From positions 1,364,001 through 1,428,000 of the forward strand of contig CAWEYY010000003.1 in assembly GCA_963813435.1 (NCBI GenBank): a DNA stretch of 64,000 nucleotides, in the 5' to 3' direction. The stretch is from AC-32 sp963813435. Its GTDB lineage: Bacteria; Actinomycetota; Thermoleophilia; Gaiellales; Gaiellaceae. This document shows, piece by piece, positions 23,958 through 31,831 of this stretch. The notes under the pieces were generated by a model. It did not search any database, was not told the origin of the DNA, and worked only from the letters and a program-made list of their open reading frames with translations. Each line of letters starts with the position of its first letter. Position 1 is the first letter of the stretch. A program made the translations under genes and the position numbers.

Positions 23958-24499
23958 TAGCTCGGGATCCAACCGTCGCGGAAACGCTCGGGGTGGCGTG
24001 CGGGATAGCGCGCGTACGCCTCCGCGGGATCGGTCGTCTCCTGCTCGACGCTCGCGCCGTGTCTGGTCGCGGCCTCGTCGACGCTGTACCCGCCCCAGTC
24101 CGGGCCGGCCGTCTTGTCGCGAGCGCCGACAGCGAGCACGAGAGAGGTCGAGTCGCCGGCCCCGATGATCGTGTGCTTCGCCCCCGGCGGGCAGTGCACG
24201 AAGTCCCACTGGCGAAGAGGCCGCTCCTCGCCCTCGATGATCAGCAGCGCCTCGCCCATGAGGACGAGGAAGTCCTCCTGATCCTCTTCCCAGTGGTACA
24301 TCGACATCGGCTCACCCGGCTCCATCGCGACGAGGTGGATCCCGAGCTGGGAGAACTCCGGCTCGCCCTCGAGCCAGGAGTACGTCCCGCGCCCTTCCGA
24401 GACACCCCAGACCGCGTCACGCGCGTTGAGCACGAACCAGCCCTCGCCTTTCGCGACGAGCCCGTGCTCAGTCGACTCGAGATGCGCTTCCGGAACCAC
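23957..24499 (-). CDS. Cupin-domain protein
   Basis: 180 residues. A single cupin barrel: MSMYHWEEDQEDFLVLMGEA carries the His/Glu metal-ligand pattern of motif 1 and FVHCPPGAKHTIIGAGD the closing His of motif 2. The N-terminal part (VLNARDAVWGVSEG) and C-terminal YPARHPERFRDGWIP are typical of a widespread uncharacterised actinobacterial cupin group. The substrate cannot be told; metal-binding enzyme or sugar/small-molecule sensor are both possible. It lies downstream of the GreA-like gene with 30 bp between. Confidence 0.8.
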   Translation of the reverse strand: MVPEAHLESTEHGLVAKGEGWFVLNARDAVWGVSEGRGTYSWLEGEPEFSQLGIHLVAMEPGEPMSMYHWEEDQEDFLVLMGEALLIIEGEERPLRQWDFVHCPPGAKHTIIGAGDSTSLVLAVGARDKTAGPDWGGYSVDEAATRHGASVEQETTDPAEAYARYPARHPERFRDGWIPS

Positions 24500-24529
24500 C
24501 GAGACAGCCTGCCATATCTCGGCACCCGG

Positions 24530-24991
24530 TCAGGTGTCTGGCGCTGCCGCGCGGATCTCGGCGATCGTCGCCCGCCATGAGCCGCTCGGCGCCCTAACGT
24601 CGACCGCATCGCCGACCCGCTTGCCGAGGACGGCCGAGCCGAGCGGCGAGGACGGCGAGACGGTGCCCGCGCCACCGAGAGCGGACACCTCGACGTCAAT
24701 TCGCGCGCCAGACTCGTCGACGACGACTACGTGCGACCCCTCGGAAACGACGTCCGCCGCGCCGTCCTCGACGATCTCGGCGTGGTCGAGCCGGTCGCGG
24801 AGGATCGTGATGCGCCGCTCGAGCAGGCCCTGCTCGTTCTTCGCGGCGTGGTACTCGAAGTTCTCCGAGAGGTCACCGTGGGCCCGAGCGGCACTGATCG
24901 CGTCGACCACCTCACGGCGCTTCGGGCCCTCGAGCTCCGCGAGCGTGGCGGCGAGGCGAGCGTGCTGCTCTCGGGTGAGCCTGTCGCCCAT
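24530..24991 (-). CDS. GreA/GreB-family transcript cleavage factor
   Basis: 153 residues. An N-terminal coiled coil with the tip motif GDLSENFEYHAAKNEQG (39-55), where Asp40 and Glu43 are the residues that coordinate catalytic magnesium in RNA polymerase, and a C-terminal FKBP-like domain with PLGSAVLGKRVGDAVDV. It rescues backtracked RNA polymerase by cleaving the nascent RNA. The ATG overlaps the typA stop (ATGA), so it is translated with typA. Whether this is the main GreA of the cell cannot be known from this window. Confidence 0.88.
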   Translation of the reverse strand: MGDRLTREQHARLAATLAELEGPKRREVVDAISAARAHGDLSENFEYHAAKNEQGLLERRITILRDRLDHAEIVEDGAADVVSEGSHVVVVDESGARIDVEVSALGGAGTVSPSSPLGSAVLGKRVGDAVDVRAPSGSWRATIAEIRAAAPDT

Positions 24992-26835
24992 CAGATGACC
25001 GCCAGCCCGCGCGCTATGCGGCTCGCGGCCGTCTGTCGGCGCTGTGCGGACAGCTCGACCTTGCGCAGGCGCACGTTCTGCGGCGTGACCTCGACGCACT
25101 CGTCCTCCCGGATCAGCTCGAGCGCCTGGTCGAGCGAGAGAACGCGCGCCGGGATCAGCCGGACGAGCTCGTCGGACGAGGCCGAGCGCATGTTCGAGAG
25201 CTTCTTCTCCTTCGTCGCATTGACGTCGAGGTCGTCGGCGCGGGCGTTCTCGCCGACGATCATCCCCTCGTAGACGTCGGCGCCCGGCCCGACCAGCATC
25301 GAGCCGCGCTCCTGGAGGTTGATGAGGGCGAAGGCGGTCGTCTTCCCCGCGCGGTCGGCGACGAGACTGCCGGTCGGTCTCGTTCGGAGCTCGCCGTGCC
25401 ACGGCTCGAACCGCTCGAAGACGTGATGGAGGATGCCGGTCCCGCGCGTCTCGGTGAGGAACTCGGTGCGGAACCCGATCAGGCCGCGGGCGGGGACCAC
25501 GACGTCCATGCGCACCCAGCCCGTGCCGTGGTTGACGAGCGCCTCGGTGCGTCCCTTTCGAAGCGCGAAGAGCTGGGTGACGACGCCGAGGTACTCCTCG
25601 GGCACGTCGACTGAGACGCGCTCCATCGGCTCGTGCACTTCACCGCCGACGATGCGGGTCACGACCTGCGGCTTGCCCACCGTGAGCTCGAATCCCTCGC
25701 GTCGCATCTGCTCGATCAGCACCGCCAGCTGCAGCTCGCCGCGACCCTGCACCTCCCACACGTCGGGCCGCTCGGTCGGGAGGACGCGCACCGAAACGTT
25801 CCCGACGAGCTCGGCCTGGAGACGGCTCTCGACCTGACGCGCGGTCACCTTGTCGCCGTCTCTCGCCGCGAGTGGGGCGGTGTTGATGCCGACGGTCATC
25901 GAAAGCGACGGCTCGTCGACTGAGATCACGGGCAGCGGCCGCGGATCGACCGGGTCTGCCAGGGTCTCGCCGATCATCACCTCGGGAATGCCGGCGACGG
26001 CGATGAGGTCGCCGGGACCCGCCTCCTCGGCGTCGACGCGGTCGAGGGCCTCGCTGACGAACAGCTCGGTCACCTTCGCGCGCGTGATCGTCCCGTCGGT
26101 GCGACACCACGCAACCTCCTGTGCGCGCCGAATCGTCCCTTGCTGCACGCGACAGAGCGCAAGGCGGCCGACGTACGGCGAAGCGTCGAGGTTGGTGACC
26201 AGTGCTTGCAACGGGTGACCCTCCTCGTAGACCGGAGGGGGGATGTGCTCGAGGATGAGCTCGAGCAGCGGCGCGAGGTCGGGCCCGAGACCGTCCGGGT
26301 CGGGCTCCAGCGAGGCGCGACCTGCCCTGGCGTTGCAGTAGACGATCGGAAACTCGATCTGGCTCTCGTCCGCGTCGAGGTCGAGGAAGAGCGCGTAGAC
26401 CTCGTTCACGACGTCTGCGATTCGCGCGTCGGGGCGGTCGACCTTGTTGACGACGAGGACGACGGGGAGGCGCGCCTCAAGCGCCTTGCGAAGCACGAAG
26501 CGCGTTTGCGGCAGCGGGCCCTCGCTCGCGTCGACGAGGAGCAGGACGCCGTCGACCATCGTCAGCCCGCGCTCCACCTCGCCGCCGAAGTCGGCATGGC
26601 CCGGAGTGTCGACGATGTTGATCTTCACGGCGCCGTGGCGGACGGCGGTGTTCTTCGCCAGGATCGTGATCCCCTTCTCGCGTTCCAGCTCGCCGGTATC
26701 GAGGATCCGCTCGGCGACATCCTGGTTCGCGCGGAACGCCCCGGACTGCCAGAGCAGCGCATCGACGAGGGTCGTCTTGCCGTGGTCGACGTGGGCGACG
26801 ATGGCGACGTTGCGGATGTCGGAGCGCTGCGGCAC
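24991..26835 (-). CDS. typA: Ribosome-associated GTPase TypA/BipA
   Basis: 614 residues, the usual TypA length. GTPase motifs are AHVDHGKTT (15-23), DTPGHADFGGEVERGL and NKVDRPDAR. EF-G-like domains III and V follow, and the TypA-specific C-terminus is seen in RGSMLVGPGADVYEGMIVGE and ECVEVTPQNVRLRK. TypA binds 70S ribosomes and helps assembly and stress adaptation. GTG start with TACCCT (26842-26847) 6 nt upstream. The GreA-like gene follows in the same operon. Confidence 0.96.
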   Translation of the reverse strand: MPQRSDIRNVAIVAHVDHGKTTLVDALLWQSGAFRANQDVAERILDTGELEREKGITILAKNTAVRHGAVKINIVDTPGHADFGGEVERGLTMVDGVLLLVDASEGPLPQTRFVLRKALEARLPVVLVVNKVDRPDARIADVVNEVYALFLDLDADESQIEFPIVYCNARAGRASLEPDPDGLGPDLAPLLELILEHIPPPVYEEGHPLQALVTNLDASPYVGRLALCRVQQGTIRRAQEVAWCRTDGTITRAKVTELFVSEALDRVDAEEAGPGDLIAVAGIPEVMIGETLADPVDPRPLPVISVDEPSLSMTVGINTAPLAARDGDKVTARQVESRLQAELVGNVSVRVLPTERPDVWEVQGRGELQLAVLIEQMRREGFELTVGKPQVVTRIVGGEVHEPMERVSVDVPEEYLGVVTQLFALRKGRTEALVNHGTGWVRMDVVVPARGLIGFRTEFLTETRGTGILHHVFERFEPWHGELRTRPTGSLVADRAGKTTAFALINLQERGSMLVGPGADVYEGMIVGENARADDLDVNATKEKKLSNMRSASSDELVRLIPARVLSLDQALELIREDECVEVTPQNVRLRKVELSAQRRQTAASRIARGLAVI

Positions 26836-26841
26836 CTGCCG

Positions 26842-26847
26842 AGGGTA
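26842..26847 (-). promoter_or_regulatory. Putative -10 box (TACCCT) for typA
   Basis: TACCCT, 6 nt before the typA GTG, no Shine-Dalgarno. Confidence 0.4.
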
Positions 26848-26863
26848 CCCGCGAGGGTCGCGA

Positions 26864-26936
26864 TGGGCCGTGAAGGATTCGAACCTTCGACCTTGGGATT
26901 AAGAGTCCCCTGCTCTACCAACTGAGCTAACGGCCC
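26864..26936 (-). tRNA. tRNA-Lys (anticodon CTT)
   Basis: 73 nt cloverleaf: 7-bp acceptor stem GGGCCGT/ACGGCCC, D arm with AGCTCAGTTGGTAGAGC, anticodon loop CTCTTAA giving anticodon CTT, T arm with GGTTCGAATCC and discriminator A. The 3' CCA is not encoded. It resembles lysine tRNAs in identity and loop context. Confidence 0.97.
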
Positions 26937-26947
26937 GAGGCGCCGCT

Positions 26948-26953
26948 TAGTGT
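26948..26953 (+). promoter_or_regulatory. Putative -10 box (TAGTGT)
   Basis: TAGTGT, 8 nt before the ATG of the UDP-GlcNAc epimerase gene. Confidence 0.35.
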
Positions 26954-26961
26954 AGCCCCGG

Positions 26962-27993
26962 ATGAAAGTCGTTTCCGTCGTCGGCAACCGCCCGCAATTC
27001 GTCAAGTCCGCGCCCACTTCCGTGGCGCTTCGGGAGCGAGAGATCGAGGAGGTCGTGATCCACACCGGGCAGCACTACGACCCCGAGCTCTCGCAGGTGT
27101 TCTTCGAGGAGCTCGGCCTCGCGGAGCCGCGCTACGGGCTCGATCTGCGCACGCCTGACCCGGAGGCGATGGAGGCCGTGATCCAGGAGTGCCTCGGCGC
27201 CGAGCGACCCGACTGGGTGCTCGTCTACGGCGACACCAACTCGACCCTGGCCGGCGCGGAGGCGGCGCAGGCCCTGGAGCTGCCGCTTGCGCACGTCGAG
27301 GCCGGGCTGCGCAGCGGCGACCTCTCGATGCCGGAGGAGCGGAACCGGATCGAGGTCGACAGGCTCGCGCAGCTGCTCCTCTGCCCGGACGAGCGCTCCC
27401 GGGAGATCCTCGCGGGCGAAGGCGTTCACGGCCGCGCCGAGGTCGTCGGCGACGTGATGGCCGACGCGACCCGGATCTTCGCCCCGATCGCGACCACGCG
27501 AACCGGTGCGCGCCCCGACGAGCCGTACGCGGTGCTGACCATCCACCGCGAGGCAAACACAGAGCCTGAGCGCCTACGACGCCTCGTCGGCGCGCTGAAC
27601 GAGAGCGGCTGGACATTCGTCTTCCCCGTCCACCCGCGCACGCGCAAGGTGATGGAGGAGCACGACATCCGGCCGGCCCCGCAGCTCCACGCGATCGAGC
27701 CGGTCGGCTACCTGGAGATGCTCGCGCTCGTCGCCGGCTCCACACGGGTGGTCACCGACTCGGGCGGCCTGCAGAAAGAGGCTTACTGGCTTCAGATGCC
27801 ATGCGTCACGCTAAGGCCCTCGACCGAGTGGGTCGACACCGTCCTCGCCGGAGCGAACACGCTTGTGGATCCGGACTCAATCGACGCGCTCGGCCCCGCG
27901 CTCGAGAACGCGCGCTTCCCCGACGACGCGACCGAGCTCTACGGCGACGGGCACGCGGCCGAGAAGATCGCCGCCGCGCTTCTGGCTTCCTGA
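26962..27993 (+). CDS. UDP-N-acetylglucosamine 2-epimerase family (WecB/WbpI-like)
   Basis: 343 residues of the non-hydrolysing epimerase family, which inverts C2 of UDP-GlcNAc or of its 2,3-diacetamido uronic acid derivative. Motifs are GNRPQFVKSAP (8-18), HTGQHYDPELSQ, HVEAGLRSGDLSMPEERNR, HPRTRKVM and TDSGGLQKEAYWL. With the dehydrogenase at 28713, the Gfo/Idh gene at 30095 and the acyltransferase at 31193, it fits a Wbp-like route better than simple WecB-WecC, but both readings are open. Confidence 0.88.
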   Translation: MKVVSVVGNRPQFVKSAPTSVALREREIEEVVIHTGQHYDPELSQVFFEELGLAEPRYGLDLRTPDPEAMEAVIQECLGAERPDWVLVYGDTNSTLAGAEAAQALELPLAHVEAGLRSGDLSMPEERNRIEVDRLAQLLLCPDERSREILAGEGVHGRAEVVGDVMADATRIFAPIATTRTGARPDEPYAVLTIHREANTEPERLRRLVGALNESGWTFVFPVHPRTRKVMEEHDIRPAPQLHAIEPVGYLEMLALVAGSTRVVTDSGGLQKEAYWLQMPCVTLRPSTEWVDTVLAGANTLVDPDSIDALGPALENARFPDDATELYGDGHAAEKIAAALLAS

Positions 27994-28000
27994 CGCAGGC

Positions 28001-28651
28001 TCACGCCTGCTCGCGCGGCACCCGGCGCGCCCAGAGCGGCCGGCAGTTCCCGCTGCACTGGGCGACGTCGAGGTCGAGCCGCCTGACCTTCCATTTGCCG
28101 TCCCGAGGACGAGGCCAGACGACCAGGTACCCGCCCTGGTACCCACCGTTGAGGGGCGTCACCAGCCGATACGCGACGCAGTCGTCGTAGCCCGAGTACT
28201 CCGGAGCGACCCGGATGCCGTAGCGCGCAGCCAGATCGCCCTCGAACCCGCACCCGGGCACAACGGCGCCGGACCCGCGGACGAGGCGCCACCGGTAGTA
28301 GTCCGTGCCAAGCTCGCGGTCGACATACGCCCAACAGCTCCCCGTCTTGGGGATGTTCAGCCTCTGCGAGGCCAAGTGCGCTGCGGCCGCGCAGTCTCCT
28401 CGTACGAGAAGTGCCTGCACGAACCGATTCGCGAGCTGCTCGTTCGTCGGGTTCACCTTGATGTGACGCTCCGGGCCGAACGCCCGGTACAGGAGCCAGA
28501 CGACCCCGCCCACGATGAGCAGCACGAGCAGGAGCTGCCTCCAGTCCCGCGCCCTCCCGGGCAACCGGCTCGTGGCCATCGGCCGCGAACCGCCCTCGCC
28601 GTGCGGCGCCCAATCGGCCTCTTGAATCCCACCGCTGCCCCATTCCTTCAT
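28001..28651 (-). CDS. Membrane-anchored protein of unknown function
   Basis: Not recognised. 216 residues with a single transmembrane helix (about 38-55, WRQLLLVLLIVGGVVWLLYR) and an outer domain of about 155 residues with six cysteines (GDCAAAA, GSCWAY, PGCGFEG, DDCVAY and QCSGNC near the C-terminus). NPTNEQLANRFVQALLVRGD resembles the start of secreted proteins with NTF2-like folds, but this is only an impression. TATCCT (28659-28664) is 7 nt before the ATG. It is convergent with the epimerase gene, ending 7 nt from it. Confidence 0.6.
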   Translation of the reverse strand: MKEWGSGGIQEADWAPHGEGGSRPMATSRLPGRARDWRQLLLVLLIVGGVVWLLYRAFGPERHIKVNPTNEQLANRFVQALLVRGDCAAAAHLASQRLNIPKTGSCWAYVDRELGTDYYRWRLVRGSGAVVPGCGFEGDLAARYGIRVAPEYSGYDDCVAYRLVTPLNGGYQGGYLVVWPRPRDGKWKVRRLDLDVAQCSGNCRPLWARRVPREQA

Positions 28652-28712
28652 GTGACCCAGGATAGGTCGCGGGCCGACGCGCTCAGATGCGCTCTATACC
28701 CTTACGCGCGGC

Positions 28713-29972
28713 ATGAGCGAGATCGCGATCATCGGCGCCGGCTACGTCGGCGTGCCACTGGCCCACACGTTCGCGCTGGCCGGCCGCTCGGTGCTGCTCG
28801 TCGAGGTCCAGCCCGACCGAGTCGAGCAGCTCAATCGCGGCGAGAGCTACGTCGAGGACGTTCCCTCCGAAGTACTGGGCGAGCTCGTCGACAAGGGGTT
28901 GATCCGGGCGACGACCGACTACGACGAGCTGCGCGAGGCCGGCGCGATCCTGATCGCGCTGCCCACACCGCTCTCGGCGCAGCGTGAGCCGGACCTCTCG
29001 ATCGTGCTCGACGCGACGAGAAACGTCGCCGCGCGCCTGCAGAAGGGCCAGCTCGTCATCCTCGAGTCGACGACCTACCCGGGAACCACTCGGGAGCGCC
29101 TGAAGCCTGTCCTCGAGGAGAGCGGGCTGACCGCCGGCGAGGACTTCCACCTCGCGTTCTCGCCCGAGCGGGTCGATCCCGGCCGCGAGGACTGGACGAC
29201 GAAGACCACGCCGAAGGTCGTCGGGGGCCTCACCGAGGAGTGCACGAGGCGCGCGGTCGAGCTCTACGAGAGCGCCCTCGACACGGTCATGCCGCTGTCG
29301 TCGCCGGAGGCGGCGGAGCTGACGAAGCTGCTCGAGAACATCTTCCGCTCGGTCAACATCGCGCTCGTCAACGAGCTCGCGCAGCTCTGCGACCGGATGG
29401 GACTCGACATCTGGGAGGTCGTGGACGCGGCAGCCACGAAGCCATTCGGATTCATGCGCTTCGAGCCAGGGCCGGGCCTGGGCGGGCACTGCCTTCCCGT
29501 CGACCCGTTCTACCTCTCGTGGAAGGCGCGCCAGTACGACTTCTACACCGAGTTCATCGAGCTCGCGGGCAAGGTCAACGCGAACATGCCGTACTTCTGC
29601 CGCTCCCTGATCTCGCAGGCGCTCAACCACGGGCGCGAGTTGTCGCTCAAGGGCTCGAAGGTGCTGATCCTCGGCGTCAGCTACAAGGCCGACGTCCAGG
29701 ACACCCGCGAGTCGCCCGCGCTCAAGCTCATCGAGCTGCTGCGAAACGCCGGCGCCGACGTCGCCTACCACGATCCGCACGTTCCCGAGCTCCCGAAGCA
29801 CGGGCTCAGCTCGGTGCCGCTCGCGCCTGCCGACCACGACTGCGTCGCGATCGTGACCGCACACGGGTCGATCGACTACGAGCGCGTGGTCGAGGAGGCG
29901 CACCTCGTGATCGACTTCCGCAACGCGACCAACACGACCGGCCGCGTCGACGGCAAGGTCTGGAAATTGTAG
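28713..29972 (+). CDS. UDP-N-acetyl-hexosamine 6-dehydrogenase (nucleotide-sugar dehydrogenase)
   Basis: Oxidises a UDP-N-acetylhexosamine to its uronic acid in two NAD-dependent steps. 419 residues: Rossmann motif GAGYVGVPLA (8-17), LPTPLS, ESTTYPGTTRE, AFSPERVDPG, ENIFRSVNIALVNELA and the catalytic GGHCLPVDPFYLSW with Cys260. The SPERVDPG and TYPGTT features match the UDP-GlcNAc/UDP-ManNAc (WbpA, WecC) group rather than UDP-glucose dehydrogenases. Flanked by genes that could use its product. Confidence 0.92.
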   Translation: MSEIAIIGAGYVGVPLAHTFALAGRSVLLVEVQPDRVEQLNRGESYVEDVPSEVLGELVDKGLIRATTDYDELREAGAILIALPTPLSAQREPDLSIVLDATRNVAARLQKGQLVILESTTYPGTTRERLKPVLEESGLTAGEDFHLAFSPERVDPGREDWTTKTTPKVVGGLTEECTRRAVELYESALDTVMPLSSPEAAELTKLLENIFRSVNIALVNELAQLCDRMGLDIWEVVDAAATKPFGFMRFEPGPGLGGHCLPVDPFYLSWKARQYDFYTEFIELAGKVNANMPYFCRSLISQALNHGRELSLKGSKVLILGVSYKADVQDTRESPALKLIELLRNAGADVAYHDPHVPELPKHGLSSVPLAPADHDCVAIVTAHGSIDYERVVEEAHLVIDFRNATNTTGRVDGKVWKL

Positions 29973-30079
29973 GTGGCTCGACCGGCGGCGCCCGGCACGT
30001 CTCTCGCCCGCCCTGATCGGCGCGAGGCGTCGTCCTCAGTCGCCCACGTGCTATCTCAGCACGCGGGCTCCCTGCGTCC

Positions 30080-30085
30080 TACCCT
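30080..30085 (+). promoter_or_regulatory. Putative -10 box (TACCCT)
   Basis: TACCCT, 9 nt before the ATG at 30095; it favours that ATG over the TTG at 30089. Confidence 0.35.
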
Positions 30086-30094
30086 CGCTTGATC

Positions 30095-31108
30095 ATGACG
30101 AACGAGACCCGCACCAGCACCACCGGCCGAACCATCCGGATCGGCCTGGTCGGCCTCGGCTACTGGGGCCCGAACCTGGCCCGCAACTTCGCCGACCTCG
30201 CCGAGCTGCGCTGGGTCTGCGACTCGTCTCCGGACGCGCTCGAGCGCTACGGGGTGCGCTATCCGGGGACGCGGACGACCGCGGACTACGACGAGATGCT
30301 GTCCGACCCGGAGCTGGACGCGGTCGTCGTCGCCACCCCCGCGTCGACGCACTACGAGCTCTCGAAGCGCGCGCTCGAGGCCGGCAAGCACGTCTTCGTC
30401 GAGAAGCCGCCGGCGACGAGCGCGGCCGACGCCGAGGACCTCGTCGCCACCGCCGAGGCGAACGGCCTCGTGCTGATGCCCGGCCACCTGCTGCTCTACC
30501 ACCCGGGAGTGGCGGCGCTGAAGCGGCTCGTCGACACCGGCGAGCTCGGCGAGGTGCTCTACCTCTACTCGAACCGGCAGAACCTCGGGAAGATCCGGGC
30601 GGACGAGAACGCTCTCTCGTCGCTCGGCGTCCACGACCTCTCCGTGATCCTCTACCTGCTCGACGAGGAGCCGTCGGAGGGCTGGGCGCACGGCAACTCG
30701 TACCTCACCCCAGGGATCGAGGACGTCGTCTTCTGCTACCTCCGCTTCCCCTCGGGTGTGGTCGCGCACATGCACCTCTCCTGGCTCGACCCGCAGAAGA
30801 TGCGGCGGATCACGGTCGTCGGGAAGGAGAAGATGGTCGTCTTCGACGACATGGAGCTGGAGCGCAAGGTGACGATCTTCGAGAAGGGCCCGTGGCAGCC
30901 GACCGAGCAGTACGGCGAGTGGCAGACACGGACCGGCGACATCTACAGCCCGAAGATCCCGACCGACGAGCCGCTGCGGCTCGAGTGCCGCCACTTCCTC
31001 TCGCTGATCGCGGGCGAGGGCGACCCGCTGCGCGCGGCACACGATGGCCTTGCGGTCGTGCGGGTGCTCGAACAGCTGCAGGCGTCGCTCGTGGCCACCC
31101 CCGCGTAG
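30095..31108 (+). CDS. Gfo/Idh/MocA-family oxidoreductase (WbpB-like)
   Basis: NAD(P)-dependent sugar dehydrogenase, 337 residues. Rossmann motif RIGLVGLGYWGPNLARNF near the N-terminus, VVVATPASTHYEL, and the family signature GKHVFVEKPPATSAADAEDL with the catalytic Lys in EKP. LGVHDLSVILYLL and KIPTDEPLRLECRHFL follow the WbpB-like pattern. WbpB oxidises C3 of UDP-GlcNAcA in P. aeruginosa. The acyltransferase follows 84 nt downstream. Substrate assignment is from context. Confidence 0.85.
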   Translation: MTNETRTSTTGRTIRIGLVGLGYWGPNLARNFADLAELRWVCDSSPDALERYGVRYPGTRTTADYDEMLSDPELDAVVVATPASTHYELSKRALEAGKHVFVEKPPATSAADAEDLVATAEANGLVLMPGHLLLYHPGVAALKRLVDTGELGEVLYLYSNRQNLGKIRADENALSSLGVHDLSVILYLLDEEPSEGWAHGNSYLTPGIEDVVFCYLRFPSGVVAHMHLSWLDPQKMRRITVVGKEKMVVFDDMELERKVTIFEKGPWQPTEQYGEWQTRTGDIYSPKIPTDEPLRLECRHFLSLIAGEGDPLRAAHDGLAVVRVLEQLQASLVATPA

Positions 31109-31192
31109 TGGCCACGCTACGCGTCCGGCAAGACCCTCTAGCATCGTGCTCGACCTGACGAAGCGAGCCAGCACAAAGCAGGAGCCATCGGC

Positions 31193-31831
31193 GTGACCGT
31201 AATCGCCGAGACCGCGGTCGTCTATCCGGGCACGGTGGTCGGCGAGGGCTGCCGCATCCTCGACTACGCAGTCGTGGGCAAGCAGCCGACGCTCTCGCCA
31301 CGCTCGACAGCGACGCAGGAGGACCTGCCTCCGCTCGAGCTCGGCGCGGGGACGATCGTCTCGACGGGCGCAATCGTCTTCGCGGGCACCACGGTCGGCG
31401 AGCGCGTGATCGTCGGCGACCAGGCCTGCGTGCGCGAGCGCTGCGCGATCGGCGACGACGTCGTGATCGGCCGCGGCTCGCTGGTCGAGAACGACACGAC
31501 CGTCGGCGCACGCTCGAAGATCCAGGCCGACGCCTACGTCACGGCGTACTCGACGCTCGAGGAAGACGTCTTCATCGCCCCGTGCGTCGTGACGACGAAC
31601 GACAACTTCATGGGCCGGACCGAGCGGCGCCACGCGCTGCGGAAGGGGCCGACCATCCGCCGCGGAGCCCGGATCGGCGGAGCCGCGGTGCTGCTGCCCG
31701 GGATCGAGATCGGCGAGGAGGCATTCGTCGGCGCGGCCGCGGTCGTGCTGCGCGACGTCCCCGCGCGGGCGGTCATGGTCGGCAACCCGGCGCGCCAGAT
31801 CCGCGACGTGCCGGACGACGAGCTTCTCTAG
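31193..31831 (+). CDS. Left-handed beta-helix (hexapeptide) acetyltransferase, WbpD-like
   Basis: 212 residues composed largely of hexapeptide repeats (VVYPGTVVGEGC, IVSTGAIVFAGTTVGERVIV, and so on), forming a left-handed beta-helix trimer that uses acetyl-CoA. ITAYSTLEED-like text and APCVVTTNDNFMGRTERR match enzymes that N-acetylate the 3-amino group of UDP-sugar acids (WbpD). GTG start with GCAGGAG 10 nt upstream. Part of the probable UDP-diacetamido-uronic acid set; the matching aminotransferase is not in the window. Its stop overlaps the convergent subtilase stop. Confidence 0.82.
   Translation: MTVIAETAVVYPGTVVGEGCRILDYAVVGKQPTLSPRSTATQEDLPPLELGAGTIVSTGAIVFAGTTVGERVIVGDQACVRERCAIGDDVVIGRGSLVENDTTVGARSKIQADAYVTAYSTLEEDVFIAPCVVTTNDNFMGRTERRHALRKGPTIRRGARIGGAAVLLPGIEIGEEAFVGAAAVVLRDVPARAVMVGNPARQIRDVPDDELL

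Noticed and set aside
28713..29972. UDP-glucose 6-dehydrogenase
   Set aside because: SPERVDPG and the epimerase/Gfo-Idh neighbours fit the N-acetylhexosamine group better.
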